From: Callaeas wilsoni
Lineage: Eukaryota; Chordata; Aves; Passeriformes; Callaeidae
Direction of reading: 5' to 3'
DNA length: 64,000 nucleotides
Assembly: GCA_013398955.1 (NCBI GenBank)
Contig: VWPU01001321.1
Span: 19,014-83,013 of the forward strand
In this document: positions 1 through 25,548 of the stretch, in pieces
Layout of the letters: each line of letters opens with the position of its first letter
Numbering within the stretch: position 1 is the first letter of the stretch
Notes under the pieces: generated by a model
Told to the model about the DNA's origin: nothing
Database searches by the model: none
What the model saw: the letters and a program-made list of their open reading frames with translations, nothing else
Made by a program: the position numbers and the translations under genes

Positions 1-900
1 CTTCTCAAAGGATGCAGAACGTTTTCTTCCCAAACTTCCTCTACTAGAAAATGACATTATTCTAGGGCAGACTTTTGGTTGTGTCTTAGGTACTTTAACC
101 CATGAACTTTGTTTTATCATGTTGATATGCAAGTGAAATCTTAACTCTGATGTTCCCGGACTTGTCCTCCTCACTTTGGGGATTATTACCACATCCTTTT
201 AACGTACACCAATATCAACACAGAAACCCAAAGAAAGCACTGTAATGACTTGAAAATAAGTATTTTCTGTCATGATAAAATGCAATTTTGTGCATATTTT
301 ATTGCGTGTGTGTGTGTGCTTGGGGATTTTTTTTTCTCTTTTATATTCAAGTGCCTGTTCACTAATACAACAACAATGCAGTAAAAAGGGGGCCTGAGCC
401 TGTCTGCTTCAGGAGATCAGTGCAAAACCGCAGGCACCAGTCTGGCTGCTCCTCTGTGACCACTGTCACTGTAGAAGGCTCCTCCCACCTAAAATACAAA
501 GTCAGGCATAGCCAGGACTTTCATGGTCATTGCTGCTAAAATGAGAGAGTCTGAGCAACTTTGCAAGAATTGTAAAAAAATCTTTTCAACTTGCTTCACT
601 TTTGTACAGGCACCTGCTTGGGTTTTTGTGGGGAAAAGCTTCTAGGAGGTCTTAAAGCATTCCTAAGGATATTAATACTTTATTCAGCACAACTGTTGGT
701 GCTTGGGACCTTGAAAACGAGGATAATAAAGTGATGCCACTGTGCTAAGAACAAACTTACCCTGTGTAGCAGGAAAGTTTATAGAATACTGTAATAAATG
801 GGAAGTTGCAGGGTGAAAAAAGCATCTGAGGTAAATTATAAGATCCTGACTTTGGAGAAAGAGCTACAGCTTGTGCTCAGACCCCCAGGTCTTATAACTC
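1..900 (+). other. Non-coding left edge; possible 3' UTR of a neighbour
   Basis: No coding exon is visible here. The stretch is AT-rich, has a short (GT)n run at 306-318, and carries plus-strand AATAAA hexamers at 725-730 and 793-798. In other vertebrates the gene beyond MGME1 is OVOL2, oriented convergently, which here would place an OVOL2 3' end on the plus strand at this edge. That is inference from gene order; no OVOL2 coding sequence is present to anchor it. Confidence 0.2.
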
Positions 901-3528
901 TAAGTGTAAAGGGAAGGCTGCTCACTCTGCAGTGGCATTAATGTGCATGGGATTTGTGTGCTCAGCTCTGCTGAAACCTCAGCCCTTCCCCTGGCACAGC
1001 AGAGCTGTGGCTGAAACCCTTCCTCTCCAGCCAGAGACACGTTTTGTGCGTGTACCTATGTGCATGGGTTGGTTTTTTATCCCTCCTGCACCATGTGTTG
1101 CTTTTGCTCTCCTTCCAGTGTCACTGCCACAGCACATCCCTGTTGACAGAGCCACAGGCACACCACAGTGAGGTGGGCACAGAAAGGATTCACAACCAAA
1201 GAGTAAGGGAGCAGGTAGCAGGCACAGGGAAAAACCCACTCTGGATAGAGTGCAAAGCTCTGGGAAGCTGGATGTCAGAGCTGAAGTAACTGCCCTGGCT
1301 TCCCAGGTTTTTCTGCAGAGGACAGAAAGTGCCTGCAGCAGTGCCCTGGGCACATCACTTTAAGTCTGGCAACTTAATTGAAACCAGTCACAGAGTGTGT
1401 TTGGGTTTGTGTGACACTGGTGACAGCCACCTGCCAGTCCTGTTACAGGACAAACCAGCTTGTGCCCATCCAGAAATGCTCCAGAGCTCAGCCAGGGATG
1501 CCCAAGGCAGCAGCCCGGCTTTCAGAAGTGCCAGACACCAGCGACCGCCAGCGCTGCTGCCTTTGAAGGCTGGCTGCCTCCTCCTGGCTCTCTGAGGTAC
1601 AGACTCAGCCGTACAGGGACTGATGTTTACAAATTGACTTTGCTGGCAGCCTTCCTCAGGCACCGGGCTTTTGTTAAACAAATGGACACAAATCCAACAG
1701 GTGCCAGCCAACAACACTGCCCAGGCTCCAGACTCGCCTTTATTTATGAGGGGGCAGGATGAGGTGGAACATGTACATGGTTCAGAGACCTCTGATGGCT
1801 GAGTGATGAACTGATGAAGAAAGCAATCCCACCCAAACATTGCCCAACTGTTCCGCATTGGCCTCCTCTATCCAATCCCAACCAAACCAGGGATTTCAGC
1901 ACTTTTTATCACCTCCTGCTTGTGCCCACCCTCTTTGTACTCACAAACTCTTTCACAGAACACTGACATTGTTCAGTGACATTAATCCAGCCCCCTGATA
2001 AAATTTTGTGCTGTGGGAAGATCCTTGTTGAACAGGTGGAACTTCTGAGCACACGTGCTGTGTCCTAATGGTGTCATCTCTGAACCCAGCTTTGCAGTCC
2101 CCATGGTTTGTCGTTTCAGACAGAAATCGAATCAAGCAGAGTTACCACGACATCACTAGGCCAGGTTTGAATAAGCAAGTACCACTGTAACTCAGTTTCA
2201 CTGCACAAGTTTCCACGATTCAGTACTCTGGAGGCACAAGATGAAGCAGCACAGAGGTTTAAGTTTCTGGTTTTTTAGCTATGGTTCTGGCTGATTTTCT
2301 TGAAGCTTAAGGGTTGGTCATAATTTTATTTGTAAGCTGCAGTGGTATTGTGAAAACTCATACATACATGAATCGTAGAATACAAAGAGAATGAGGAAAA
2401 AAGCTTTTCCGAGCGATACTGCCTGACACGATCAAGGCATATTCTCTGCTTTACAGACTTGATTTTATATACTTCAGAAGGAAAAGTTCTGTTTCAAAAC
2501 ATTTATTCATGAACTTATTTGGGAAAAAAAAACCAACAAAAACAAAACCCAAACAAAAACCCATAAAAAAAAGCCCCCAAAACCCAACCAGCAGCTCTTC
2601 ACCCCTCAGAAGGCCTGGCTTCACAGCCACAGGCCTGCTTTGATACAGAAACTCACTCACGTGACACTGGGGATTGTTCCATGGGGTGGGCTCCTTGGTG
2701 GCTCAGATCCACAGCAGAGCCAGGAGAGCTTAAGGCAGTGGCAGCACAGAGCTCACAAGCCAAGGCAAGAGCCCGTTTCACAGTGCTTTTCTGTGGGCTG
2801 GGTGTTAAGAAACCTGCAGGAGGAGCCACTAGCAGCAGCCAACCTTCCCACCTCTCAGGACACTTGCTGGAAATTCCTGTGAGTGTTGGTTCCAATTCTG
2901 CTCCTCTCTTGCTGACCACTTCTGTTAAGTGGCCTCTTTGCCGTAGTATTCTAAATAAGAACTAAGGAGGACTTTCGTTATAACTCTCAGCACAGGTTTT
3001 CCAGTTGTAGCTGTAAGAAAAACCACAAACAGTAACAAGCCTGATGATGGCACGAACAGGAACTGACTGAAACCCAGTCTACTATATCCATTTCTTTATC
3101 ATTTGCATTTCTCTCAGCTCATACATTGCAGATGTTGTTTTGCTTTAGTTCACCAACTTCATTCTCAAAGACTCAGTTCTGCAACATTTTTTTTTCTCAA
3201 AAATCACAAAAGAAAGATGATTTGATCAAGCAGTCTTACTTGATAGTAGAAATTTTTCTATCAACCCCAGGCTGTATAAAGAGTGTGGGATAAAAAAGAG
3301 AGGCTAAATAAGTTGGCTTTTTTCTGCCTGGACCACCGAGGTCACCTACAATATAAGCAAATAGATATTCCCCATTTGAAAGTTACTTTTTGGGAGGAGA
3401 GGGAAGGGAGCCCTGCTAGTAAGAAATTAGCCAAAGTTACTCAAAAAAGAATATGAAAGTGGTATATTTAAACAAAAGGTTCTTCCTTTGTCTCTGTGCT
3501 CAGACCACTTGCTTCTGCTTAGTCTGGG
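901..3528 (-). other. MGME1 3' UTR and intergenic DNA
   Basis: No exon is recognisable beyond the MGME1 stop codon. Minus-strand AATAAA hexamers (TTTATT on the plus strand) lie at 2502-2507, 2325-2330 and 1739-1744, so the MGME1 3' UTR could be about 1.0 to 1.8 kb long. I cannot tell which signal is used. Reading frames over 1388-1858 and elsewhere resemble no known protein and look like chance frames in GC-richer sequence. Confidence 0.35.
2525..2592. repeat. A/C-rich low-complexity tract
   Basis: A tract of A runs broken by CC and CCC (AAAACCCAAACAAAAACCC style), almost without T. It is a low-complexity repeat and may be the remnant tail of a retroposed element, but no recognisable element body or target-site duplication flanks it. 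Confidence 0.6.
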
Positions 3529-3663
3529 TCAGTTTTTGTCCATATACTCCTCCAGGCGCAAGAGCCACTTATTCCAGTACTGTGAGCACAGGTCAGGATC
3601 CATGAAATGTGGATGTGCTGGAGAGCCGTTCTTGTAGGCAACCACAATGAGCCCACAGTGAAC
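3529..3663 (-). CDS. MGME1: MGME1 last coding exon
   Basis: Encodes residues 294-337 and the TGA stop (3531-3529): [20 protein letters not shown], then the C-terminal helix with [15 protein letters not shown]. The acceptor is TTTTTGCTGCAG. The tail after EEY is only four residues (MDKN), shorter than the human one. Confidence 0.94.
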   Translation of the reverse strand, partial: VHCGLIVVAYKNGSPAHPHFMDPDLCSQYWNKWLLRLEEYMDKN

Positions 3664-6600
3664 CTGCAGCAAAAATAGGCGGCTGTCAGAAATCCAACAT
3701 TTCTGTGCAACCCTAAGAGCTAAACCTCACTGCAAAACATCCTCCTAACATACACATCTCACATAAGAAATGGGGAATAAAAAGGGGCAACAGCTTACCA
3801 TAAAACACTTGGAGACTTAACATTCAAATGCTCCAAAAACCCCGAGCCCAGAGCTCTGAGTAACTTCAGTGAAAAGCAGGGGACATGAACTCTGAGGATG
3901 AGTGATATTTAAACCCTGCAGATGCCAGGAAAATTGCCAGAGACTGAGGAGTTTTTGCCTGGGGCCGTACAACCAGACTGATGCCACTCTCCAGCTTCAG
4001 TCTGAACAGAAATGGTTCCTTAGGTATGTTCTGACATCGTTCATACCTGACAAATCCCAAATCCCAAACAGCCACTGGCAGTGGGGGGCAGGAACCTACT
4101 GGCAGAATTCCAGCCCATATTTCACTCTCTAACGATCATGTCTGTGGAGTGCTTGTGTTTACTGACTTCTACAGTACTTTAGAAAGTCCTTTGCTTGTGT
4201 TTACTGACTTCTACAGTACTCTAGAAAGTCCTTTGCACAGCATATGAATCAACCTGCTCTCTTCTGCTTCCTATTTTCCCCCTTCAATATCTGTATTGAG
4301 GTCAAAATCCTTCAGGCCAAGCAGGCAGGCTAGAATTGCTTTTGGAGTCTTTAAAAACATTATTCCACTGTCTTCTGATGAAGTGATTCACAACACACTG
4401 CTTTTCCCTGAGGAAACAGTACAGCTTCTAGACACCAAGTGCATCATTTAGTCCCTCATTTGCTAGTGGGATACAGCAAGACAGGATGCAGGCAAGGCCC
4501 TCCCGCACCATTTTCTTGTTTGCAGGCTCTTTTGCTTCGTTTCTTCTCCTGCCCCTTCCTACTCCTGACACAAGCAAAAACCACACAGAACAGAGCACAG
4601 GGGATTGCCCAAATGCCAAGTCCCTGGGAGTTCATCTGAGCATCCCTTGGTCCCACTGAGCACTTCCTTAAAACCACTGAAAATTCACTACTGGCAGCCA
4701 AGGGCAGCAGGATTAGCAGGACTAGTGGAATTATTTCACAGTATGCCACCTTAACCTGATCTAAGACTGGGCTCCTTTGTTACAAACCCTACCAACACTT
4801 CCATGATGTGCAGCAGGTTCTAAAGGCAGGAAGAAATGAAGATAACACAGGCACTGCTGCTTGTCTTGGCATGCAGCAGGCCTACTGACCTGGAAGTCAT
4901 AATTGGCATCATGATTTATGGCTCCAATATATGCTGCAACCTGTAATGGGTTGTCATAAGTATTCTGTAGAAATGGCTTTGGTTTCTCTGAAGTTTTCCA
5001 GTCAATCACACACAATCGGCCCCTGCACAGGAGAACAAGACAGGACAATGCTTTAAACTTAAGTTTGGTCACAGGTAAGAAACAAGGGATGAGACAGCTC
5101 ATCAACACTTCTCACTCTCAGCCTGTCTCGCCCTGATGTCACATTGCTCATTATTATATCTAAACAAGTCTCTTGCACACTGGCAGCTTAGATCCCAAAA
5201 ACCAAAGCTAACTAAAACCTGCCACAGTTCCTGGAAAATGGTGACAATTGCTTAAACCTGTCCCTTCTCCAGTAAGGAACTTCCCACCAGGAAAAACAGC
5301 ACTTCTGCCATCAGGTTCATCCAGGAGAGTTCCTCCAGTTTGCCAGTCCTAGAGCTCTGTCCAGCTTCCCCAAACCACTCAATCACACCCTGACCTGCAC
5401 GGCATCACATTACAGGAGTTTTAGGAAAGGGCACCTCACCGATACTTGGCTACGCAGTCGACCAGGCCCAGGTACTGAAGGGTCTCGTGGTGAACTCCAC
5501 TTTCCAGAGCCTTCACCTCGCTGATGTCTTCCAAGACATGTTCCACACTGGATAAGTAGCCAGCCACAACATCATCTTCACCCTGCTCCTTAGCTGCCAT
5601 CTCTTCAGACAGGAATATCGATTCCAAAGCTGAATGGAACAGCTCTCCTTGGCGAAAAAGATCTAAGAAAAATGGGAAAACCCCCTCACATTTTAGACAC
5701 TACTTTAGATTTGTATCCTACGCATTACACAACGTAGCTCTTAAACCAGTTTTTGTAATGAAAGTTTGAGGGTGTGGGGAGAAGGGAAAGATACCAGTAG
5801 TGAAACTGGTATCCCTTATATTAAGGCTTACTTTACTTTCTTAGTCTCACTGATTACTCATACATACACTGGATAAACCAAACAGTTACTGAAAAACCTC
5901 TCCATAAAAAGCAGGACACATTGGTTTTTAAACACTCAGGATTATATAAGTTCAAAATGCCTGTTTCCATCTTGTTACAAAGTAGCTTTGTAACTGCAAA
6001 GAGGCTCAGTAACATCAGTTGGAAAACATCAATTTCTAAATAGATACTGGTAAATAGAGAACTAAAGGAAAGTCAGACAGGATTGAGCAAAGTACGTCTA
6101 CAGTCTGACTCTCATTATCTGGAAATTTCTAAATCCGTTTTAGTGGTTCTAGAACAAAGACCAGAGCTTAGGCTCGCTGGTAACAGGTACACTCACAACA
6201 TGCTCTCGTGAAATGGAAACAACTTCACGGATTCCCAAACCACTTGGCCCAACGTACCTGCCAGCAATCCAGACTACTGCTTCTACTCTGCAATCACACT
6301 GTGGCTAGACTTACTTTTGGTATACTCTTCAAATCCCTCTTTCCCAAGTTCCTCTATCATTTTCTGCTTCCATCTTTCCAGATAAAAGACTTGCTGCGGA
6401 GAGAGGGTCTGTTGAAGGATGCGGGTAACACTGGGCATCTTTGCTCTTTGTAACCCGATTTTCATGGGGACGTTTGAATCACTGCTGACAGGAAGAATTC
6501 TCTTGCTGGGGTTTATTAAAGGAACCCAATTCTTGGGAGTTTTTGTCCCAGCTTTAATTGGAGGTCTGTGTTTACCTGGTGGCCCATATAACAAATTGTC

Positions 6601-6837
6601 TTCCTCAAGTATTGTCTCTGGTGTTTGGGCGCTGGTTTTGTAAGATGTCACAGAGTGGACCAAGTTCTTGTATTTTTCTTGGTCAACTTGTTCATAACTG
6701 TTTCCTTTTTTCTTTTTACTATAAACACATGCAGAGGTAGACAGACACGTGTATGGGAATTCCTTTTGGCAAAATGGTATTTGAAAAAGCATTTCCAGGC
6801 TCCCCGGTTTCCTGGACAAGGCCTGTAGGAATTGCAT
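3529..6837 (-). CDS. MGME1: MGME1, mitochondrial genome maintenance exonuclease 1 (complete CDS, four coding exons)
   Basis: Joining 6837-6315, 5662-5440, 5022-4890 and 3663-3529 gives 1014 nt, 337 residues plus stop. MGME1 is a mitochondrial RecB-type nuclease of the PD-(D/E)XK superfamily. It cuts single-stranded DNA, trims flaps and helps process 5' ends during mtDNA replication. The N-terminal 40 or so residues are basic and hydrophobic with few acids, as expected for a matrix-targeting peptide. The catalytic core is clear: LVDCVAKY with Asp243, then [14 protein letters not shown] with Asp256 and Lys258, the D...DxK signature of the family, and FHSALES with His184 upstream. GLIVVAYK follows near the C-terminus. 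Compared with human (344 aa), the N-terminal part is about five residues longer and the C-terminal tail about a dozen shorter, ending at [10 protein letters not shown]. All junctions are GT-AG and in phase. The start codon lies two bases into its exon, with A at -3 after splicing. Confidence 0.95.
4151..4234. repeat. 42-bp tandem duplication in MGME1 intron
   Basis: Units 4151-4192 and 4193-4234 are each 42 bp and differ at one position (ACTTT versus ACTCT). They lie head to tail in the intron between the third and last coding exons. The near identity points to a recent local duplication. Confidence 0.93.
4890..5022 (-). CDS. MGME1: MGME1 third coding exon
   Basis: Encodes residues 249-293: [17 protein letters not shown], then [25 protein letters not shown]. 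This is the heart of the nuclease site (Asp256, Lys258) and the QVAAY helix typical of RecB-like nucleases. The acceptor is CTGTGCAG and the donor CAG|GTCAGT. Confidence 0.95.
5440..5662 (-). CDS. MGME1: MGME1 second coding exon
   Basis: Encodes residues 175-249, from [16 protein letters not shown] to [11 protein letters not shown]. It contains the conserved histidine (His184) and the first catalytic-type aspartate (Asp243). The acceptor is TTTCTTAG and the donor CG|GTGAGG. Length 223 nt, phase 1 in and phase 2 out, matching both neighbours. Confidence 0.94.
6315..6837 (-). CDS. MGME1: MGME1 first coding exon
   Basis: Encodes residues 1-174 plus the first base of Asn175: the mitochondrial targeting region, a lysine-rich stretch (YSKKKK), the conserved [13 protein letters not shown] block and the helix [18 protein letters not shown]. 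The donor is AAAA|GTAAGT. The open frame runs past the donor to 6283, but those last ten codons are intronic. The acceptor is CAG at 6841-6839; a second possible acceptor lies further upstream. Confidence 0.93.
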
Positions 6838-6838
6838 C

Positions 6839-9800
6839 CTGACAAGAAGTGTTTGTGAGCAGTCAGAGTTTTCTTCCTTCTGTCAAGAACAGTCTGTGGG
6901 TTACCATATTTCTTCCTCCTATGGAAAAAGAAATTTGTGATTTCCAGAGTCATCCACCATCTGCCACCATCCTATTCTTGCCCCTTGCCAAACAAAGAAT
7001 TGCTATGGCCAAAGTGTCTTCATACACCTTGTACTACCTTTATTCTTCAGATAAATAAGAGAAAGAACCAATGAGCCAAGAGAAGAGGAAACGCTCCTGA
7101 AAAGAACAGCTGCTGGCCTGCCAAATCTGAAATCTGAAACACCTGAAGATTTGTTCCAAGTAGCAAAAGTTGCATCACAGGACATCCCTACAAGCAACAG
7201 TATCAGAACTGCCATGGAAGTAGGCACAAAAACCTGATCTGCCACTAATATTCCCCAAAAGAGGGAGGGGGAAATAAAAGCTACGCAGAAGAGATTGAAG
7301 CAAATCAATTGCTGTGAGGTATCAAAACTTTTAGGTTTAGTGAATGACCACCTTAAGGGGATTTTGGGGGCAAGGTACCTCATGGGGTATAAACCCATGT
7401 TTTCCTTTTGTATACCTAGGAGAAAACAGACAGCAGCAGTATATACAACTGTGAGACTTGAAGCTAGAAAAGTCAGATGCACTACAAATATTTTCAGATT
7501 CAAAGAAACTTTTTTAAAGTTCAGAATAAAATATAAAAAGTATTTTTCTAAAACAAGTTTCAAACACAGTTGTGCTCGAAGACACTTCGGAAATTTAAAA
7601 GCAAGAACAGCATACAAGCAATACCATTCTCAGCACACCTTGCAGAGCTGCACCGGAACTGCAGTGCTGAGCCCTAGGAAGGTTTTTGCACATGGATAAA
7701 ACGTAACGCTTCCATAGTGGCATTTCGCATGCAGAACTGAGGCCCTATTCTCCTACTGGAGTAACCTGTTTACCATTCCAAAGCTTCCTCCACCCACTGC
7801 AAAGACAGAATCCCTGCTCACTGCCAGCTAACAGGAGCATTCTGTTCCTGACAATCTTTCCACATCGCTCTCTTCCTTCCCCACACTCCTCACACAGCGC
7901 TTCCCACGCTGCCTGAGACGTGGGCGCCACGGAAAACAAAGCCATGGGGAGTTATTTTGTCGGGACGGATCCCACAGCTGCAGTGGCCACAGTGTGGGGG
8001 TGAGCATCAGTCACACAGAGCAGTTTCCAAAAATGGGGCAGCTGATTAGAACAAGGCATCTCACAACAGGAGGCTGAGACCTTGGACTCGGGATCCATAA
8101 ATATTGTCCTTCATCAGTGCAGAGAAATTAATCCCTTCTCTCTTTGGGCTTACCTCTAAATGGAGCTGCTAGAGCTGGGATTTAAAATAAAAGAGGAGAA
8201 CACGTTCTTATTCCAGCATAACAGTATCCAAGCTTGTGGTTTCTCGGGCTATTGTTTGATGACTATTAACAGACTCATTAATGGTCATTGTGGACATGCA
8301 CTAATCGAAACACAGCAAATGCTGGGCCAGTGGCTGGGGCTTTGTCACATAAAGCCACAGCACAAAAGAAAAAGTTTATTCCGGCTTTCCGCCAGCTGCA
8401 GGAAGCAGGAGGATACCTGATTCAGCATAAATTCACTTGTAGTAAGCTGCTCCCTCAACACTTCCTAAGGAATAAATTTATACCAGATCAGTGTTTTGAA
8501 TCATGAAGCCATTGAAATACGGAATATTATGAGCTCCAGAGTTAATTTAGTGCAACACAGTGCTTCACTGACTAGTATGAATTTTGATTTAACAGCCTAT
8601 ATTGTGCTGGGGAATATACCTGTGGAATTTCCAACACCTGTGGAAATGTTTGTGTAGTGTATGAACTGAACCACCAGGAAAGGTAGATTTTGCCAGCTGC
8701 TGTCCTGTTTTACAAAAGGAAAGAGGTTCTAGGAGTGCTAAGAAATAAGGAATCCTTGTGCCCAGTTGAATAAAGAATCATGCATTTTTCAATAAATCAC
8801 AGTGGCACTTCTGTGCAGATAACTTAAAAGAAAGAAATGGAGTGGTCAGGTTGTACTCTTGTACACAAAGAACAGAATTTAATTGAGATTTCCCTCGGGG
8901 GAAGTGTCTCCCTTCTCTCTGAAAGCGTTTGTGGTTGAAGACTGGCAGAATTGCTTCAAGTGTTGCATGATGAGTCACACTGGAGAATTTTTAAAAAAAT
9001 TAAAATAACTTGGAGGTAAAAAAAAAACCCCAGGAGGACTTAACTTTCCCAAGTAAGTTGAATTTGCAGCTCCAACAATAACTGAGCTAACACAACTCAG
9101 GGAGTTTTTTCCGGGATAGGAATGACTGGCTTAACTGAAGGAAATAGAAAGGATAACTTAAGGAAAAGTTTACATACATGAAAACCTACCTCCAACTGTG
9201 GTTTCGGATAATAACCAGTATGGCTTTTTCTCCACCTATAGCCACCTATCCAGCCAAAAAAAAAAGCACTGGCTTACTTCAGAGATAACAAGAAAGAGCA
9301 CTGCTAAACACACTTGCAGATCTGTTCTCCCGCGTCCCTAATTAGAGGAGAACAAACCCACTGATGAAGGTATAACTGTGAGTTCCCTGCAGTTTGCAAA
9401 CTACATTATTGAACCTATCCAGAGTAAAAATACACCTGCCTCTTTTGGGATGTTTAGAGCACAAAGAGACACAATTTAGCAAACCTGTTTAAAGCACAAG
9501 TCCACAGAGCTACCCTGAACCAAAGGGTAGCTTCAACAAGCTTCAGTTCCCAGTTCGAGCTTCACTCTCAGATCAGCACTGGGAATGGAATTAGTGGGGA
9601 ATAGGGTTGTAACACGAAGTCAGCGTTTTTTGCGATCTGCGAAAGAGTTGGGCCAACACCAGTAACCATCAAGTGCCCTCAGGAAGATAAGCTTTCTGCA
9701 TGAGCTCCAGGTGCCTGAAAAATCCCAGTGCCGGATAGCCCAGCCTTCGGCAGAGGGGGGATAAACCACTCTGGACAAGAAGCCCCGCGGACGCGGACAT

Positions 9801-9955
9801 GCCCAGCCACGGCAGCCCGGCCATGCGGCCCGTTCGCTGACGGATCCCCGGGCAGGGTGGGCATGGGGAGCACCAGGCCCCTTCCCTCTTGCCCCTTCCC
9901 CTGCCCTCAGGCCCGCCCGGCCCCACAGCCCTCACGACCCGCGGCTCCGCGTTAC
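6839..9955 (-). other. MGME1: MGME1 intron 1
   Basis: The 3.1-kb intron between the proposed non-coding first exon and the first coding exon. No conserved exon is visible. A 204-codon minus-strand open frame at 7617-7003 is hydrophobic, which T-rich intronic sequence gives by chance, and it resembles nothing I know. The rest is ordinary unique sequence with short poly(A) and poly(T) runs. Confidence 0.5.
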
Positions 9956-9992
9956 CTCAGCCGCGCTTCCCGCCACCGCCGCGGGCGCCAGC

Positions 9993-10002
9993 GCGCAGGC
10001 GC
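9993..10002. promoter_or_regulatory. NRF-1-type site
   Basis: GCGCAGGCGC fits the NRF-1 consensus of two GCGC half sites around a CA core. NRF-1 commonly drives nuclear genes for mitochondrial proteins, which suits MGME1. This is a motif match only. Confidence 0.45.
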
Positions 10003-10050
10003 GCCCCGCCCTCCGCCTCCCCCGCGCTCATCACGCATGTGCCGCCCGCT

Positions 10051-10070
10051 GCCTTATGGGACTTGTAGTT
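10051..10070 (-). promoter_or_regulatory. ZNF143/Staf (SBS2-type) element
   Basis: The minus strand reads ACTACAAGTCCCAT followed by AAGGC, matching the ACTACAAnTCCCAnnATGC element of many CpG-island and bidirectional promoters bound by ZNF143/THAP11. It departs from consensus only at its 3' end. It lies beside the expected MGME1 transcription start. Confidence 0.65.
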
Positions 10071-10236
10071 CCCCCGCGCGGCCATCCCCCAGCCGCTCCC
10101 CTTAGCTGGAGCGCCCCGAAAGGTGGCGAGAGGGGCGCGCCCGCTCTAGCTCGCACTCTTTGGGTGTTCTTTGAAAGGCTCTAAGGAAAAGAACACAAAC
10201 TTTTAAATGTAAGACAAAAAAATAAAGCGTTGTGGT

Positions 10237-10245
10237 GCCATCTTG
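10237..10245 (-). promoter_or_regulatory. YY1-type site (minus)
   Basis: GCCATCTTG on the plus strand is CAAGATGGC on the minus strand, the YY1 core. It pairs with an opposite-facing site 39 bp downstream. Such sites usually lie at or just after the transcription start of TATA-less genes. Confidence 0.5.
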
Positions 10246-10275
10246 AATGAAGGCAGCAGCGCCTTGCCCTCACCA

Positions 10276-10284
10276 AAGATGGCG
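10276..10284 (+). promoter_or_regulatory. YY1-type site (plus), containing an upstream ATG
   Basis: AAGATGGCG is a strong YY1 match facing SNX5. YY1 sites of this kind fix the start site just upstream of themselves, so SNX5 transcription probably begins shortly before 10276. The ATG inside the motif (10279) is an upstream start codon in strong context. Confidence 0.55.
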
Positions 10285-10396
10285 AGTGCCCCTCAGGGGG
10301 TGTGGCGGCGGCGGCTCCGCCCAGGTTATATGAGGAGGAGGTGGCGGGGAGGAGGAGAAAGAGAAAGGTGGAGGGTGGTTGTCTGCTCCCGGAGAT

Positions 10397-25053
<14,657 letters not shown>

Positions 25054-25138
25054 GGAGTCTTACTCTGAAAATGTGACAAAAGCATCAATTGCACTCAATG
25101 GCCAGGGACAACTTATTGGCTTGACTTCATTAGCTTAA

Positions 25139-25144
25139 AATAAA
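25139..25144 (+). terminator. SNX5: SNX5 poly(A) signal, proximal
   Basis: AATAAA 86 bp after the stop codon, followed by a T/G-rich stretch (TGTCACTGAGATTGTTT). It would give a very short 3' UTR. Confidence 0.6.
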
Positions 25145-25542
25145 TATTGTCACTGAGATTGTTTCACTAATACTTAAGTATGTTGATAGTGATACATTGA
25201 GTTTATTGGTATAAACGGGAGCTGAATTGTGTATGAATTGTCTGGATGTAGCTAACATCCTGTTGGCTGATAACTCAAAATGAGTCAAATGTAAGAAATT
25301 AATTTGCTGTTGACTGACTTCATCTAGCAGAAAAAGTTTACTGAGATCTCCTTTTTTGCAGGATCATAATCTGTCTCTTTGTGGCCCTGATATATTTAAA
25401 ACTTGCAAGACAGAGTGACTTAAGGGTAATAATTTTATAAAGTGAATATCTTAGCATTCCACTTCCCAGACAGATTTCTACTACAATATATTTTGAATTT
25501 CTATAACTACATTCACTATTTGTACACTTGGGCAACACAGCA

Positions 25543-25548
25543 AATAAA
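25543..25548 (+). terminator. SNX5: SNX5 poly(A) signal, distal
   Basis: A second AATAAA about 490 bp after the stop, followed by TGTCTG and GTTGT sequence. It would extend the 3' UTR to roughly 0.5 kb. Both signals may be used. Confidence 0.45.

Larger units (their letters stand above)
9956..10070 (-). other. MGME1: Proposed non-coding first exon of MGME1
   Basis: A minus-strand donor CTGAG|GTAAC sits at 9956/9955 inside the CpG island, about 3.1 kb upstream of the coding exon, whose acceptor lies two bases before the ATG. Splicing them gives a 5' UTR that ends GAG|G before the ATG. The donor position is read from sequence; the transcription start (upper boundary) is approximate. Confidence 0.45.

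Noticed and set aside
6283..6314. Extension of the MGME1 first coding exon by ten more codons to an in-frame stop
   Set aside because: A strong donor (AAAA|GTAAGT) interrupts it, and the next exon continues the conserved protein in phase.
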